The translations under genes were made by a program, and so were the position numbers. Positions 8,992-18,277 of a stretch of DNA of 62,028 nucleotides are shown in pieces. Within the stretch, counting starts at the first letter, position 1, and every line of letters begins with the position of its first letter. This stretch comes from an uncultured bacterium (GTDB lineage Bacteria; Bacillota; Clostridia; Oscillospirales; Oscillospiraceae). The notes beneath the pieces are model-generated. The model was given only the letters and a program-made list of their open reading frames with translations, did not search any database and was not told the DNA's origin. The stretch covers positions 1 through 62,028 of the forward strand of contig CASFCS010000011.1 of the NCBI GenBank assembly GCA_949293245.1, read 5' to 3'.

Positions 8992-11175
8992 TTACTTCTT
9001 CTTGGTGCCCCGGACGGTGACCTTGGACAGATCCCGCACAGGCACATCCCAGATATCCCGGGCGTAGTCCTGGATGGAGCGGTCCGCGGCAAAGATGCCG
9101 GAGCGGGCCACGTTGAGCAGGGCAATCTTGTTCCAGGCCTTGGGGTCCCGATAGACGTGGCCGGCCCGCTCGTGGGCGGCGCGGTAGCTCTCGAAGTCGG
9201 CCAGGAGCATATACTCGTCAGGCTGCCCGCCGTTGTTGGAGAAAAGCAGGCGGTTGGTCAGGTTGTTGAAGGAGCAGCCGTTGAAGCCCTGGGCGATGCG
9301 GTCGATCACGGCCCGCAGGGCGGCGTTGTGGTTGTAGTACTCGTAGGGGGAGTAGCCCTTCTGGCGGGTCTCCACCACCTCGTCGGCGGTGAGGCCGAAC
9401 AGGAAGATGTTCTCGTCACCCAGGCGCTGGTACATCTCCACATTGGCCCCGTCCAGGGTGCCGATGGTGACGGCGCCGTTCATCATGAACTTCATGTTGC
9501 CGGTGCCGGAGGCCTCCTTGCCGGCGGTGGAGATCTGCTCGGAGAGCTCGCTGGCGGGCATGAGCTTCTCCGCCAGGGACACCCGGTAGTTCTCCAGGAA
9601 CACCACCTGCAGCAGATCCTTACAGGCGGGGTCGCTCTCCACCATCTTGGCCACACAGTTGATGAGGTGGATGATCTCCTTGGCCACATAGTAGCCCGGA
9701 GCGGCCTTGGCGCCGAAGAGGAAGGTGCGGGGGGTCATGTCGAAGTGGGGGTTGGACTTGATCTGCTGGTAGAGGTATACGATGTGCAGCACGTTGAGCA
9801 GCTGCCGCTTGTACTCATGCAGCCGCTTGACCTGCACATCGAACATGGCGTCGGTGTTGAGGATCACGCCGGTCTCCCGGGCCACGTAGGAGGCAAAGTT
9901 GCGCTTGTTGGCCGCCTTGATCTCGCCCAGGCGGGAGAGAACGCCGGAGTCGTTCTGGAAGTCCTCCAGCTTGCTGAGAGACTCGGGGTGGAGCAGGTAG
10001 TCCCCGCCGCCGCAGTCCCGGATGAGACCGTCCAGCTGGGGGTTGATCTCGGAGAGCCAGCGGCGGTGGTCAATGCCGTTGGTCACGTTGAAGAACTGGG
10101 CGGGGCGGCGCTGGTAGGCGTCGCGGAACACATCCTTGCGCAGAATGTCGGAGTGGAGGGCGGACACGCCGTTCACCGCGAAGCAGGCGCAGATGCACAG
10201 ATTGGCCATGCGCACCTGACCGCCCCAGATGATGGCGTTGCGCTCCACCTTGGACTGGTCGCCGTGGAAGGCGGCGTTGAGCTCACGCTGATAGCGGCCG
10301 GCGATCTCCACCAGGATCTGCCAGATCCGGGGGAGCAGGGTCTCGATGAGCTGCTGGGGCCACTTCTCCAGGGCCTCGGCCATGACGGTGTGGTTGGTGT
10401 AGGCCACCGTGTGGGTGACGATGTGCCAGGCCTCCTCCCAGCCGTAGCCCTCCTCGTCCAGCAGGATGCGCATGAGCTCGGGGATCACCAGGGTGGGGTG
10501 GGTGTCGTTGATCTGGATGACGTGCTTGTGGTGGAAGTTGCGCAGGGTGCCGTACTGCAGGCGGTGGGCCCGGCAGATGGACTGCACTGTGGCGGACACG
10601 AAGAAATACTGCTGCTTCAGGCGCAGGGACTTGCCCTCGTAGTGGTTGTCATCGGGGTAGAGGACCTTGGCGATGACCTCCGCCATGGCCTGCTGCTCCA
10701 CGGCCTTCAGGTACTCGCCGCTGGAGTACAGGGAGATGTCCACGGGGTCGGGGCTCTTGGCGTCCCACAGGCGCAGGATGTTGGTGTGGTTGGTGCCGTA
10801 ACCGGCGATGACCATGTCCTTGGGGATGGCCATAACGGTGGTATAGTCGGTGTGGTCCACCATCACCCGGCCGTTCTCCCAGCGGGTGGACACCTTGCCG
10901 CCGAAGCGGATGGACTCGGTCTCATCCAGCTTGGGGATGAGCCAGGAGTCGCCGGGCTCCAGCCAGTTGTCCGCCAGCTCCACCTGCTGGCCGTCCACGA
11001 TCTTCTGCTTGAAGATACCCAGCTCGTAGCAGATGGAGTAGCCGGTGGCGGGGATCTCCAGGGTGGTCATGGAGTCCAGGTAGCAGGCGGCCAGGCGGCC
11101 CAGACCGCCGTTGCCCAGACCGGCGTCGGGCTCCAGCTCGAAAATATCGGCGGCGGAGAAGCCCAGCTCCTCCAT
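8992..11175 (-). CDS. glgP: Glycogen phosphorylase, main body (N-terminus cut off by frameshift and deletion)
   Basis: 727 codons of GT35 glycogen phosphorylase, which releases glucose-1-phosphate from alpha-1,4-glucan using pyridoxal phosphate. The body begins in the helix before EPDAGLGNGGLGRLAACYLD and runs to the usual C-terminus; the PLP-lysine motif EASGTGNMKFMMNGA is intact. The family is about 800 aa. The missing start lies upstream in another frame: a normal glgP 5' end with its own promoter and ribosome binding site reads 52 codons and stops at 11196. Between the two pieces about 35 residues, including the conserved YLSxEFLxGR segment, are absent. As sequenced the gene cannot give a normal enzyme. 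It could be a true pseudogene or an assembly error. Confidence 0.9.
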   Translation of the reverse strand: MEELGFSAADIFELEPDAGLGNGGLGRLAACYLDSMTTLEIPATGYSICYELGIFKQKIVDGQQVELADNWLEPGDSWLIPKLDETESIRFGGKVSTRWENGRVMVDHTDYTTVMAIPKDMVIAGYGTNHTNILRLWDAKSPDPVDISLYSSGEYLKAVEQQAMAEVIAKVLYPDDNHYEGKSLRLKQQYFFVSATVQSICRAHRLQYGTLRNFHHKHVIQINDTHPTLVIPELMRILLDEEGYGWEEAWHIVTHTVAYTNHTVMAEALEKWPQQLIETLLPRIWQILVEIAGRYQRELNAAFHGDQSKVERNAIIWGGQVRMANLCICACFAVNGVSALHSDILRKDVFRDAYQRRPAQFFNVTNGIDHRRWLSEINPQLDGLIRDCGGGDYLLHPESLSKLEDFQNDSGVLSRLGEIKAANKRNFASYVARETGVILNTDAMFDVQVKRLHEYKRQLLNVLHIVYLYQQIKSNPHFDMTPRTFLFGAKAAPGYYVAKEIIHLINCVAKMVESDPACKDLLQVVFLENYRVSLAEKLMPASELSEQISTAGKEASGTGNMKFMMNGAVTIGTLDGANVEMYQRLGDENIFLFGLTADEVVETRQKGYSPYEYYNHNAALRAVIDRIAQGFNGCSFNNLTNRLLFSNNGGQPDEYMLLADFESYRAAHERAGHVYRDPKAWNKIALLNVARSGIFAADRSIQDYARDIWDVPVRDLSKVTVRGTKKK

Positions 11176-11195
11176 GGCGGCGGACAGCTCCTCGA

Positions 11196-11354
11196 TCAGG
11201 CCCCCAGCTGGTGGGTGTTCATGATATCGCGCAGCACCAGAGCGCAGGCGCGGAACATCTGCACCTCGCTGGCATCATCGGCGTTGCGGCCGAAGTTGCG
11301 GCGCAGCTTACCAGTGATCAGCTCAACCAGCTGCTTTTTGGTATATTTGTGCAT
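11196..11354 (-). pseudogene. glgP: 5' fragment of glgP
   Basis: From the ATG at 11354 (AAAGGAG upstream) 52 codons read MHKYTKKQLVELITGK...ACALVLRDIMNTHQLGA, typical of a phosphorylase N-terminus, then TGA at 11196-11198. The phosphorylase frame resumes within a few bases as GLIEELSAAMEELG, but in another frame (the start offset, 179 nt, is not a multiple of three) and without the expected residues in between. So both a deletion and a frame change lie at about 11198-11205. Confidence 0.85.
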
Positions 11355-11417
11355 GGAAAGAAACTCCTTTCACGAAAGAACCCTACAAAAGAGAGCGGTT
11401 CTACAGAATGCGCAGAC

Positions 11418-11446
11418 ATTTTATCATATGCAAAAATATGTGTCAA
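11418..11446 (-). promoter_or_regulatory. Promoter of glgP
   Basis: On the minus strand TTGACA, 17 nt, TAAAAT, with an AT-rich spacer; about 64 nt before the glgP ATG. glgP is thus transcribed apart from the glgBCDA genes, whose terminator lies just upstream. Confidence 0.8.
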
Positions 11447-11525
11447 CACCAATGGGATTTCCAGGATACAGGATATGTCGCCCTCTCCCCCTGGAATTCA
11501 GCAAAATCCACCAAAATAAACAGAA

Positions 11526-11556
11526 AAGGGCCCCGAGGACACTCCCCGGGGCCCGA
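11526..11556 (-). terminator. Terminator after glgA
   Basis: Minus-strand stem GGGCCCCG / CGGGGCCC with an 11-nt loop, then TTTTCTGTTTATTTT. It ends the glgBCDA transcript. Confidence 0.85.
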
Positions 11557-11575
11557 AAGTGGACAATGGGTGCGA

Positions 11576-13402
11576 TTATTCCTCGCCGTTGGCCTTGGCA
11601 GACTTCCTGGTGGTCCTGGCCTTGGGGGCGGCGGGCTTTTTGGCGGCAGGTTTCTTGGCGGCAGCCTTGGCGGGCTTTTTTGCCTCCGCCTTCTGGCCGT
11701 CGCTCTTCTTTGCCGGGGCCTTCCGTACCCGCTTGGGCTTCTCCTCCGAGGGAGCGGGCTCCTCAGCCTTGGGCTCCTCTGCGGGGGCAGACACTTCAGC
11801 GGGGACGGACTCCTGGGCGGGGGCGGAGGGAACGTCAGACGCCTCCTCAGCAGCGGGCGCCTGGTCAGCGGTTTCCTGGGCCTGAGGCTGGGGCTGATCC
11901 TGGGAATCGGCGATCACGGCCTCTTCGACCGGCTGGGGCTCAGACTCAGACCCGGGATTAGGGCGGGGGATGCCGGTGATGTCGTGATAGATGCCCAGAT
12001 ACTCACCGGCGGAGCGGGACCAGCCGAAGTCGGCGGTCATAGCCTGGAACATCAGGTGCTGCCAGGCACCCTTGTTGTAGGTATACAGATCGGAGGCCCG
12101 GCGCACGGCGTCCACCAGCTCCCAAGTCTCGATGTTGGTGAAGGTGAAGCCGGTGCCCTCCCCGGTAAACTCGTTGTAGGGCTGCACGGTATCCTTCAGG
12201 CCGCCGGCCTCCCGCACCACAGGCAGGGTGCCGTAGCGCATGGCAATGATCTGGCTCAGGCCGCAGGGCTCGCTGACCGAGGGCATGAGGAAGATGTCGG
12301 CGCCGCCGTAGATGGCGGTGGACAGGGCGGCGGAGTACATGATCCGGGCGGCAAAGCGGCCCTGATGCTGGCTCTCGAACTGGCGGAAGGCCTCCTCATA
12401 CTTCCAGTCACCGGTGCCCAGCACCACCATCTGGATGTTCATGCCGGCCAGGTCGTTCAGGGCATTGAGCACCATGTCAAAGCCCTTGTGGGACACCAGA
12501 CGGGAGACGCAGGCCACAATGGGCACATCGGGGTCCTGGTTGAGGCCCACAGCCTGCTGCAAAGCGGCCTTACAGGCGGCCTTGCCGGCGGTGTCGTAGG
12601 CGCTGAAGTTCTGGGCCAGACCGGGATCGGTCTCGGGGTTGAACACATCCATGTCAATGCCGTTGAGGATGCCGCGGATCTTGCTGCGGCAGTCGGTCAC
12701 CACCCCGGCCAGGCCGTGGGCGTAGAAGTCGTACTGCAGCTCGTAGGCGTAGTTGGGGGACACGGTGGTGATGAAGTCGGAGGCGTAGATGGCGCCCTTC
12801 ATCAGGTTCACATCCCCGTGGTAGGCCAGCATCTTCTCATTGAAGTAGCTCTTGTCCAGGCCGAACAGGTCGGACAGGACGTGGGCGCCGTAGCGGCCCT
12901 GGTACTCAATGTTGTGGATGGTGAACACGGAGCGGGCGTTGGCCAGGGTGGGATAGCGGTACCGGTCCTCCAGCAGGTAGATAGGCACCAGGGCGGTCTG
13001 CCAGTCGTTGCAGTGGATGACGTTGGGGTAGTAGTTCATGTGCTGGGGGGTCTCGATGACCGCCCGGGAGAAGAAGGCGAAGCGCTCGCCGTCGTCGTAG
13101 TGGCCGTAGATGTCGGCACGCTTGAAGTAATACTCGTTGTCTACGAACCAGTAGGTGACGCCGTCCTTGTACAGGGAGAACACGCCGCAGTAGCAGCTGC
13201 GCCATGCCAGCGTCACGTTGAACCAGCAGCAGAAGGTCATCTGGTCCCGCCACTCCTGGCGGATGCCCTCGTAGAGGGGCAGGATGACCTTCACGTCGTG
13301 CCCCGCCCGGGCCAGAGCCTGGGGCAGGGAGCCGGCCACGTCGGCCAGCCCGCCGGTCTTAATGAAGGGGGCTACCTCGGAGGAGGCAAACAAAATGTTC
13401 AT
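11576..13402 (-). CDS. glgA: Glycogen synthase GlgA with long C-terminal tail
   Basis: A GT5 ADP-glucose:glycogen synthase, 608 aa, which elongates alpha-1,4-glucan in the cytosol. The N-terminal KTGGL motif (about 15-19, ADP-glucose binding) and the C-terminal GT-B half (FLMPSVSEPCGLSQ) are intact. The enzyme proper ends near residue 478 (YLGIYHDITGI), the usual length. An extra 130 residues follow: first acidic, Pro/Glu-rich (about 479-555), then very Lys/Ala/Pro-rich (about 556-608), like histone H1 or AlgP tails. GlgB from the same operon carries a similar basic tail. It starts at ATG behind AAAGGAG and is last in glgB-glgC-glgD-glgA. Confidence 0.95.
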   Translation of the reverse strand: MNILFASSEVAPFIKTGGLADVAGSLPQALARAGHDVKVILPLYEGIRQEWRDQMTFCCWFNVTLAWRSCYCGVFSLYKDGVTYWFVDNEYYFKRADIYGHYDDGERFAFFSRAVIETPQHMNYYPNVIHCNDWQTALVPIYLLEDRYRYPTLANARSVFTIHNIEYQGRYGAHVLSDLFGLDKSYFNEKMLAYHGDVNLMKGAIYASDFITTVSPNYAYELQYDFYAHGLAGVVTDCRSKIRGILNGIDMDVFNPETDPGLAQNFSAYDTAGKAACKAALQQAVGLNQDPDVPIVACVSRLVSHKGFDMVLNALNDLAGMNIQMVVLGTGDWKYEEAFRQFESQHQGRFAARIMYSAALSTAIYGGADIFLMPSVSEPCGLSQIIAMRYGTLPVVREAGGLKDTVQPYNEFTGEGTGFTFTNIETWELVDAVRRASDLYTYNKGAWQHLMFQAMTADFGWSRSAGEYLGIYHDITGIPRPNPGSESEPQPVEEAVIADSQDQPQPQAQETADQAPAAEEASDVPSAPAQESVPAEVSAPAEEPKAEEPAPSEEKPKRVRKAPAKKSDGQKAEAKKPAKAAAKKPAAKKPAAPKARTTRKSAKANGEE

Positions 13403-13475
13403 GAAAGAACTCCTTTCCTGCGAAAGATCCCGCCGGGGGTGGGACCCTGACGGGCGGAACAGTGGTGCAACAAGT

Positions 13476-13506
13476 CCGGGCCCTTCCCCGTTGGGGAAGG
13501 GCCGGA
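13476..13506. other. Hairpin between glgD and glgA
   Basis: A stem CCCTTCCCC / GGGGAAGGG with flanking CCGG/CCGG pairs and a GTT loop in the 114-nt gap. No T-tract follows on the minus strand, so it is more likely an mRNA-processing or stabilising hairpin than a terminator. Confidence 0.5.
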
Positions 13507-13516
13507 GCTGACACTG

Positions 13517-14632
13517 TTATACGGTGGCGTTCTTGGCCACGGCGATGGGGTAGGTGGAGTGGCCCATGAGCATGCGGCCGGGCTCCACGGTGACGTTCTT
13601 GTCGGTGATGGCGTACTTGAGCACCACGTCCTCCTTGATGGAGGTGGACTGCATCAGGATGCAGTTGGATACCTTGGCGCCCTTGGCCACGTACACGCCG
13701 CGGAAGAGGATGGAGTTTTCCACCTCGCCCTCAATGACGCAGCCGTCGGCAATGAGGGAGTTGACGGAGCGGGAGTTGGGGCTGTAGTACGTGGAGGGGT
13801 TGGACTGGTCCTTGGTGCGGATGGGCCGGCTGGGGTTGAACAGGTCCGCCCGGATGGCGGGGTCCAGCAGGTCCATGCTGCGCTCATAGTAGCCCGCCAC
13901 GGACTGGACCCGGGCCACGAACCCGTCGTACACGTAGGGCACGATGCGCAGGGTGGAGGACATGGGCTGGAGCACGCCCTCGCTCAGGCTGAAGATGTTG
14001 TGGGCGGCGCAGTGCTCCACCAGGGAGAGCAGCAGGCTCTTGGACATGACGAACACGTCCAGGCTCTCGCAGCCCATGGCCAGCTGGGGACGGACGGACA
14101 CGTCGCTCACCCGGCCGGAGGCGCCGATGTTGAAGTAGATGCACCCTCTGGGATCGCCCTTGGGCTTGTGGGTGCACACGGCGGTGATGTCCGCGCCGCT
14201 CTTGAGGTGGAAGTCATAGATGTCAGCCAGAGGCAGGTTCACCGCCATGTCGCCGCCGGCCAGGACCACATAGTCCTGCCGGATCTTCTGGATGTAGGAA
14301 TACACCCCGGCCAGGGCGTCCATCCGGCCGCCGTAGGTGGCCTGGTGCTTGCCGTCGGCGTAGCCGAAGGGGGGCAGGATGCGCAGGCCGCCGTGCTTGC
14401 GGGACAGGTCCCAGTCCTTGCCGGAGCCGATGTGGTCCAGCATGGACTGATAGCTGGCGTGGACGATGAGGCCCACGTCGGTGACGCCGGCGTTGACCAT
14501 GTTGGAGAGCATGAAGTCAATGATGCGGTACCGGCCGCCGTAGGGGATGGAGGAGCTGTTGCGGTGCTGGGTCAGTTCCCGCAGACGGGAATCAGATTCA
14601 TAGGCAAAGATAATGCCGTGCAGGTTGTTCAT
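13517..14632 (-). CDS. glgD: GlgD, regulatory-type subunit of glucose-1-phosphate adenylyltransferase
   Basis: A 371-aa paralogue of GlgC. It has the nucleotidyltransferase fold (YGGRYRIIDFMLSNMVNAG, then GSGKDWDL) and a C-terminal left-handed beta-helix, but the catalytic GGxGxRL loop is replaced by FAYESDSRLREL, as is typical for GlgD. In Firmicutes GlgD forms a complex with GlgC and tunes ADP-glucose synthesis. Its ATG is one base after the glgC stop, and its ribosome binding site (AAAGGAGG) lies inside the end of glgC, so the two are probably translationally coupled and made in equal amounts. Confidence 0.95.
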   Translation of the reverse strand: MNNLHGIIFAYESDSRLRELTQHRNSSSIPYGGRYRIIDFMLSNMVNAGVTDVGLIVHASYQSMLDHIGSGKDWDLSRKHGGLRILPPFGYADGKHQATYGGRMDALAGVYSYIQKIRQDYVVLAGGDMAVNLPLADIYDFHLKSGADITAVCTHKPKGDPRGCIYFNIGASGRVSDVSVRPQLAMGCESLDVFVMSKSLLLSLVEHCAAHNIFSLSEGVLQPMSSTLRIVPYVYDGFVARVQSVAGYYERSMDLLDPAIRADLFNPSRPIRTKDQSNPSTYYSPNSRSVNSLIADGCVIEGEVENSILFRGVYVAKGAKVSNCILMQSTSIKEDVVLKYAITDKNVTVEPGRMLMGHSTYPIAVAKNATV

Positions 14633-14633
14633 C

Positions 14634-15854
14634 TTACTTCTCCTCCTTTTCCGCGCTGACGTTGGCGGTGATCATGGCCTTGGGAGCCACCACCGCGCCG
14701 GCGCCTACTTCCACGCCGCTGGCCACGACGGCGATGCCGCGGTCGGTGGAATCCCCTTCGGGGACGGCGCCCACCTTGGCGTTCTCGCCGATGACGGCGC
14801 CCTCAGCCACAATGGCGTACTCCACGGTGGCGCCGGCCTTGACCACGGTGTTGGGCATCAGGATGGAGCCCTTGACCACGGCCCCCTCCTCTACGGTGAC
14901 GGAGTGGAAGAGGACGGAGTCCTCCACGGTGCCGTAGATCTCGCAGCCGCCGGTGACCAGAGAGTGGGTCACCACGGCGTCCTTGCCGGTGAAGTGGGGC
15001 GGACGGGTTGGAGACCGGGCGAAGATGGGCCACTCGATGTCGTAGAGGTTGAAGCCGCTGGAGAAATCGCTGGTGAGCAGGTCCATGTTGGCGTCCCACA
15101 GGGACTGAATGGTGCCCACGTCCTTCCAATAGCCCTTGAAGCGGTAGGCCATCAGCTTCTCGCCGGCGCCCAGCATGTTGGGAATGATGTTCTTGCCGAA
15201 GTCGTTGGAGGAGTTGGGGTCGGCTTCGTCGTCGATGAGGTACTGACGCAGCTTGGACCAGGTGAACACATAAATGCCCATGGAGGCCAGGTTGCTCTTG
15301 GGATGGGCGGGCTTCTCCTCGAACTCGTAGATCTGGTCGTTCTCGTCGGCGTTCATGATGCCGAAGCGGGTGGCCTCCTCCAGGGTGACCTCCAGCACGG
15401 AGATGGTGCAGGCGGCGCCGGTCTTCTTGTGAAGGGCCACCATATCGGCAAAGTCCATTTTGTAGATGTGGTCGCCGGAGAGGATGACCACATAGTCGGG
15501 ATCGTAGAGGTCCACGAAGCCGATGTTCTGATAGATGGCGTTGGCCGTGCCCTTGTACCAGGTGCCCTGCTCGCCCTCCCGCATGTAGGGGGGAAGGATG
15601 TGCACGCCGCCGTCAGAGCGGTCCAGGTCCCAGGGCTGACCGTTGCCGATGTAGCTGTTGAGCTCCAGGGGGCGGTACTGGGTCAGGACGCCTACGGTGT
15701 CGATGCCGGAGTTGACGCAGTTGGACAGGGGGAAGTCGATGATGCGGTACTTGCCTCCGAAGGGGACGGCGGGTTTGGCCACATGGCTGGTCAGAGCATA
15801 GAGACGACTGCCCTGGCCGCCGGCGAGGAGCATGGCCACACATTCTTTTTTCAT
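14634..15854 (-). CDS. glgC: Glucose-1-phosphate adenylyltransferase GlgC
   Basis: A 406-aa enzyme making ADP-glucose from ATP and glucose-1-phosphate, the committed step of bacterial glycogen synthesis. The N-terminal [11 protein letters not shown] loop, [31 protein letters not shown] and the sugar-phosphate site are present, followed by a hexapeptide-repeat beta-helix. It lies between glgB (70 nt upstream) and glgD (one base downstream). It starts at ATG behind GAGGTGG. Length and motifs are normal, so it should be the catalytic partner of GlgD. Confidence 0.97.
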   Translation of the reverse strand: MKKECVAMLLAGGQGSRLYALTSHVAKPAVPFGGKYRIIDFPLSNCVNSGIDTVGVLTQYRPLELNSYIGNGQPWDLDRSDGGVHILPPYMREGEQGTWYKGTANAIYQNIGFVDLYDPDYVVILSGDHIYKMDFADMVALHKKTGAACTISVLEVTLEEATRFGIMNADENDQIYEFEEKPAHPKSNLASMGIYVFTWSKLRQYLIDDEADPNSSNDFGKNIIPNMLGAGEKLMAYRFKGYWKDVGTIQSLWDANMDLLTSDFSSGFNLYDIEWPIFARSPTRPPHFTGKDAVVTHSLVTGGCEIYGTVEDSVLFHSVTVEEGAVVKGSILMPNTVVKAGATVEYAIVAEGAVIGENAKVGAVPEGDSTDRGIAVVASGVEVGAGAVVAPKAMITANVSAEKEEK

Positions 15855-15924
15855 TCAAACCACCTCAAAATAGGATATGATTGGAACGTCGACAAAGAAA
15901 AGGACACACAACCGGACACAGTGC

Positions 15925-18027
15925 TTACGTAGAGGTCTTGCCACCGGAGGAGCTCTTGGCTTTCGCCTTGGGCTTGGCCTTGGTGGTGCGGGTCTTGGGG
16001 GCTTTGGCCTCCTTGGCCGTTTCAGTCTTGGGGGCCTTGGCCTTGGCGGGGGCCTTCTCGGCCTTGGCGCTGTCGGCCTTGGGGGCCTTGGCCTCCTTGG
16101 TGTCGCCCTCCGCCTTCTTGCGGCGGGCGGGGAACTTGCGGGCGCAGCGGTAGACCACACTGCTCATGGGGGGCAGGTCCACCAGCAGGGACTGGTCCTG
16201 CCCGTGGCACTCAGTGAAGGTGGTGGAGACCGGGGCGGTATCCCCCAGGCCGCCGCCGCCGAACTCGGCGCTGTCGGAGTTGAACACGCACTCGTACCGG
16301 CCGGGCCAGGGCACTCCGATGCGGTAATCCGCCCGGTGGACGGGGGAGAAGTTGCACACGATCACCAGGGCCTTGCCCTTGGTGTCGAACCGCAGGAAGG
16401 ACACGCAGTTGCCGTTGTTGTCGTCGGCGTCGATCCAGCGGAAGCCCTCCCAGTTGAAGTCCTGGTCCCAGAAGGGGGCGTTGGACAGATAGAAGTTGTT
16501 GGCAGCCTTGAAGAAGTTCTGAAGCTGGGCGTGGGGTGTCTCCTGAAGGAGGTGCCAGTCCAGGGACTGCTCATAGTGCCACTCGTTCCACTGGCCGAAC
16601 TCGCTGCCCATCATCAGCAGCTTCTTGCCCGGGTGGGCCAGCATGTAGGTGTAGAAGGCCCGCACGCCGGCGAACTTCTGCTTGTCCTCTCCCGGCATCT
16701 TGTTGATGAGGGAGCCCTTCATGTGCACCACCTCGTCGTGGGACAGGGGGAGCACGAAATTCTCCGAGAAGGCGTACATCAGGGAGAAGGTGATGTCCTT
16801 GTGGTTATACTGCCGGAAGTAGGGGTCCAGCTTCATGTAGTGGAGGATGTCGTTCATCCAGCCCATGTTCCACTTCAGGTTGAAGCCCAGGCCCCCCTCG
16901 CTGGTGGGGTGGGAGACCAGGGGCCAGGCGGTGGACTCCTCGGCAATCATCAGCACGTCGGGGTGTGCGTAGAACACATGCTCGTTGAGGCGCTGGAGGA
17001 AGTCCATGGCCTCCAGGTTGCCGTTGCCGCCGTACTGGTTGGGGACCCACTCGCCCCCCTGGCGGCCGTAGTCCAGATAGAGCATGGAGGCCACCGCGTC
17101 CACCCGCAGGCCGTCGATGTGGAACTCCTCCAGCCAGAACATGGCCGAGGAGAAGAGGAAGGAGCGCACCTCATACCGGGCGTAGTCAAACACCCGGGTG
17201 CCCCAGTCCGCGTGCTCGCCCTTGCGGGTGTCGGCGTACTCGTAGGTGGGGGTGCCGTCAAACTCGTACAGGCCGAAGGCGTCCTTGGGGAAGTGGGCGG
17301 GCACCCAGTCCAGGATCACGCCGATGCCGGCCTGGTGGAGCTGGTCCACCAGATACATGAAGTCGTGGGGGGTACCGAAACGGGAGGTGGCGGCGAAGTA
17401 GCCGCTGCACTGATAGCCCCAGGAGGCGTCCAGGGGGTGCTCGGTGATGGGGAGCAGCTCCACGTGGGTGAAGCCCATCTCCTTCACGTAGGGCACCAGA
17501 TAGCCCGCCATATCCCGGTAGGAGAGGAACTCCCCGTCGCCGGTGCGCCGCCAGGAGCCCAGATGGACCTCGTAGATGTTCAGGGGCGCGTGATAAATGG
17601 GGGTGGATTTGCGGCTGGCCAGCCAGGCGCTGTCGCCCCACTCATAGCCCGAGATCTCGTAGATCTTGGTGGCGGTGCCGGGGCGGGTCTCCGCGTGGAA
17701 GGCGTAGGGGTCGGACTTGGCCAGGACCCGGCCGTCCTTGGTATGTATGGCGTACTTGTAGACGTCGTACTGCTTCAGACCGGGAACAAAGCCGCCCCAG
17801 ATGCCGTCCCCCAGGGGGAGCAGGGAGTGGTCGCTGTCGTCCCAGTTGTTGAAGTCGCCCATCACGCACACGGATTCGGCGTTGGGGGCCCAGACCTGGA
17901 ACCGGCAGCCGGCCACGCCGTTCTCTTCCGTGAGATGGCTGCCGAAGCTCTTCCAGGCCCGTACCTCCCGGCCCTCGGAGAAGTCCGGTGCCGGGCCGGT
18001 ATGCTTGGGTACAGGTTTCTTTGGCAT
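15925..18027 (-). CDS. glgB: 1,4-alpha-glucan branching enzyme GlgB with Lys/Ala-rich tail
   Basis: A GH13 branching enzyme, 700 aa, which makes the alpha-1,6 branches of glycogen. It has an N-terminal CBM48 region (about 30-130), the catalytic barrel with nucleophile Asp in RVDAVASMLY and acid Glu in MIAEESTAWP, and a C-terminal beta-domain ending near residue 630. The last 70 residues are an unusual basic low-complexity tail of KAPK and AKAK units ending in SSSGGKTST, resembling histone H1. GlgA in the same operon has a comparable tail. It starts at ATG behind an excellent AGGAGGGTGATCACC and is the first gene of the operon from the promoter at 18269-18297. Confidence 0.96.
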   Translation of the reverse strand: MPKKPVPKHTGPAPDFSEGREVRAWKSFGSHLTEENGVAGCRFQVWAPNAESVCVMGDFNNWDDSDHSLLPLGDGIWGGFVPGLKQYDVYKYAIHTKDGRVLAKSDPYAFHAETRPGTATKIYEISGYEWGDSAWLASRKSTPIYHAPLNIYEVHLGSWRRTGDGEFLSYRDMAGYLVPYVKEMGFTHVELLPITEHPLDASWGYQCSGYFAATSRFGTPHDFMYLVDQLHQAGIGVILDWVPAHFPKDAFGLYEFDGTPTYEYADTRKGEHADWGTRVFDYARYEVRSFLFSSAMFWLEEFHIDGLRVDAVASMLYLDYGRQGGEWVPNQYGGNGNLEAMDFLQRLNEHVFYAHPDVLMIAEESTAWPLVSHPTSEGGLGFNLKWNMGWMNDILHYMKLDPYFRQYNHKDITFSLMYAFSENFVLPLSHDEVVHMKGSLINKMPGEDKQKFAGVRAFYTYMLAHPGKKLLMMGSEFGQWNEWHYEQSLDWHLLQETPHAQLQNFFKAANNFYLSNAPFWDQDFNWEGFRWIDADDNNGNCVSFLRFDTKGKALVIVCNFSPVHRADYRIGVPWPGRYECVFNSDSAEFGGGGLGDTAPVSTTFTECHGQDQSLLVDLPPMSSVVYRCARKFPARRKKAEGDTKEAKAPKADSAKAEKAPAKAKAPKTETAKEAKAPKTRTTKAKPKAKAKSSSGGKTST

Positions 18028-18149
18028 AGGTGATCACCCTCCTAATACATGTCATATCCTCTTCGCGCGCCCACCCGACCGGTGCCGGACAGGAAGGCAG
18101 GCCGCACCCGTCCTGCGCGCCTGCCGCCCAGCCGCGGCCTCCGCTGTAA

Positions 18150-18183
18150 CGCCGGATTTTGAATATTATGAAAAAATCCGGCG
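18150..18183 (-). other. Hairpin in the glgB leader
   Basis: Perfect 11-bp arms CGCCGGATTTT and AAAATCCGGCG around a 12-nt AT-rich loop, within the 5' untranslated region of the glg operon. There is no T-tract after the stem; a role in mRNA stability or regulation is possible. Confidence 0.5.
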
Positions 18184-18260
18184 CCGCTTAAAGAAGATAG
18201 AATTCCTTCAACTTTTGAGGAGAAAAAATCACAGCAGAAAGAAAACGTGGGGGTGCATTA

Positions 18261-18277
18261 TTGTATAAATTATACAA
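18261..18277. promoter_or_regulatory. Operator-like palindrome over the glg -10 box
   Basis: TTGTATAA, one base, TTATACAA: a perfect 8-bp inverted repeat that contains the TATAAT of the glg promoter. Its placement is ideal for a repressor of glycogen synthesis. The regulator is not identified. Confidence 0.6.

Noticed and set aside
8947-11961. Very long plus-strand open frame of over 1000 codons opposite glgP and glgA
   Set aside because: It is the shadow of GC-rich genes on the minus strand; it has repetitive Gly/Val/His/Leu composition, no ribosome site and no domain.
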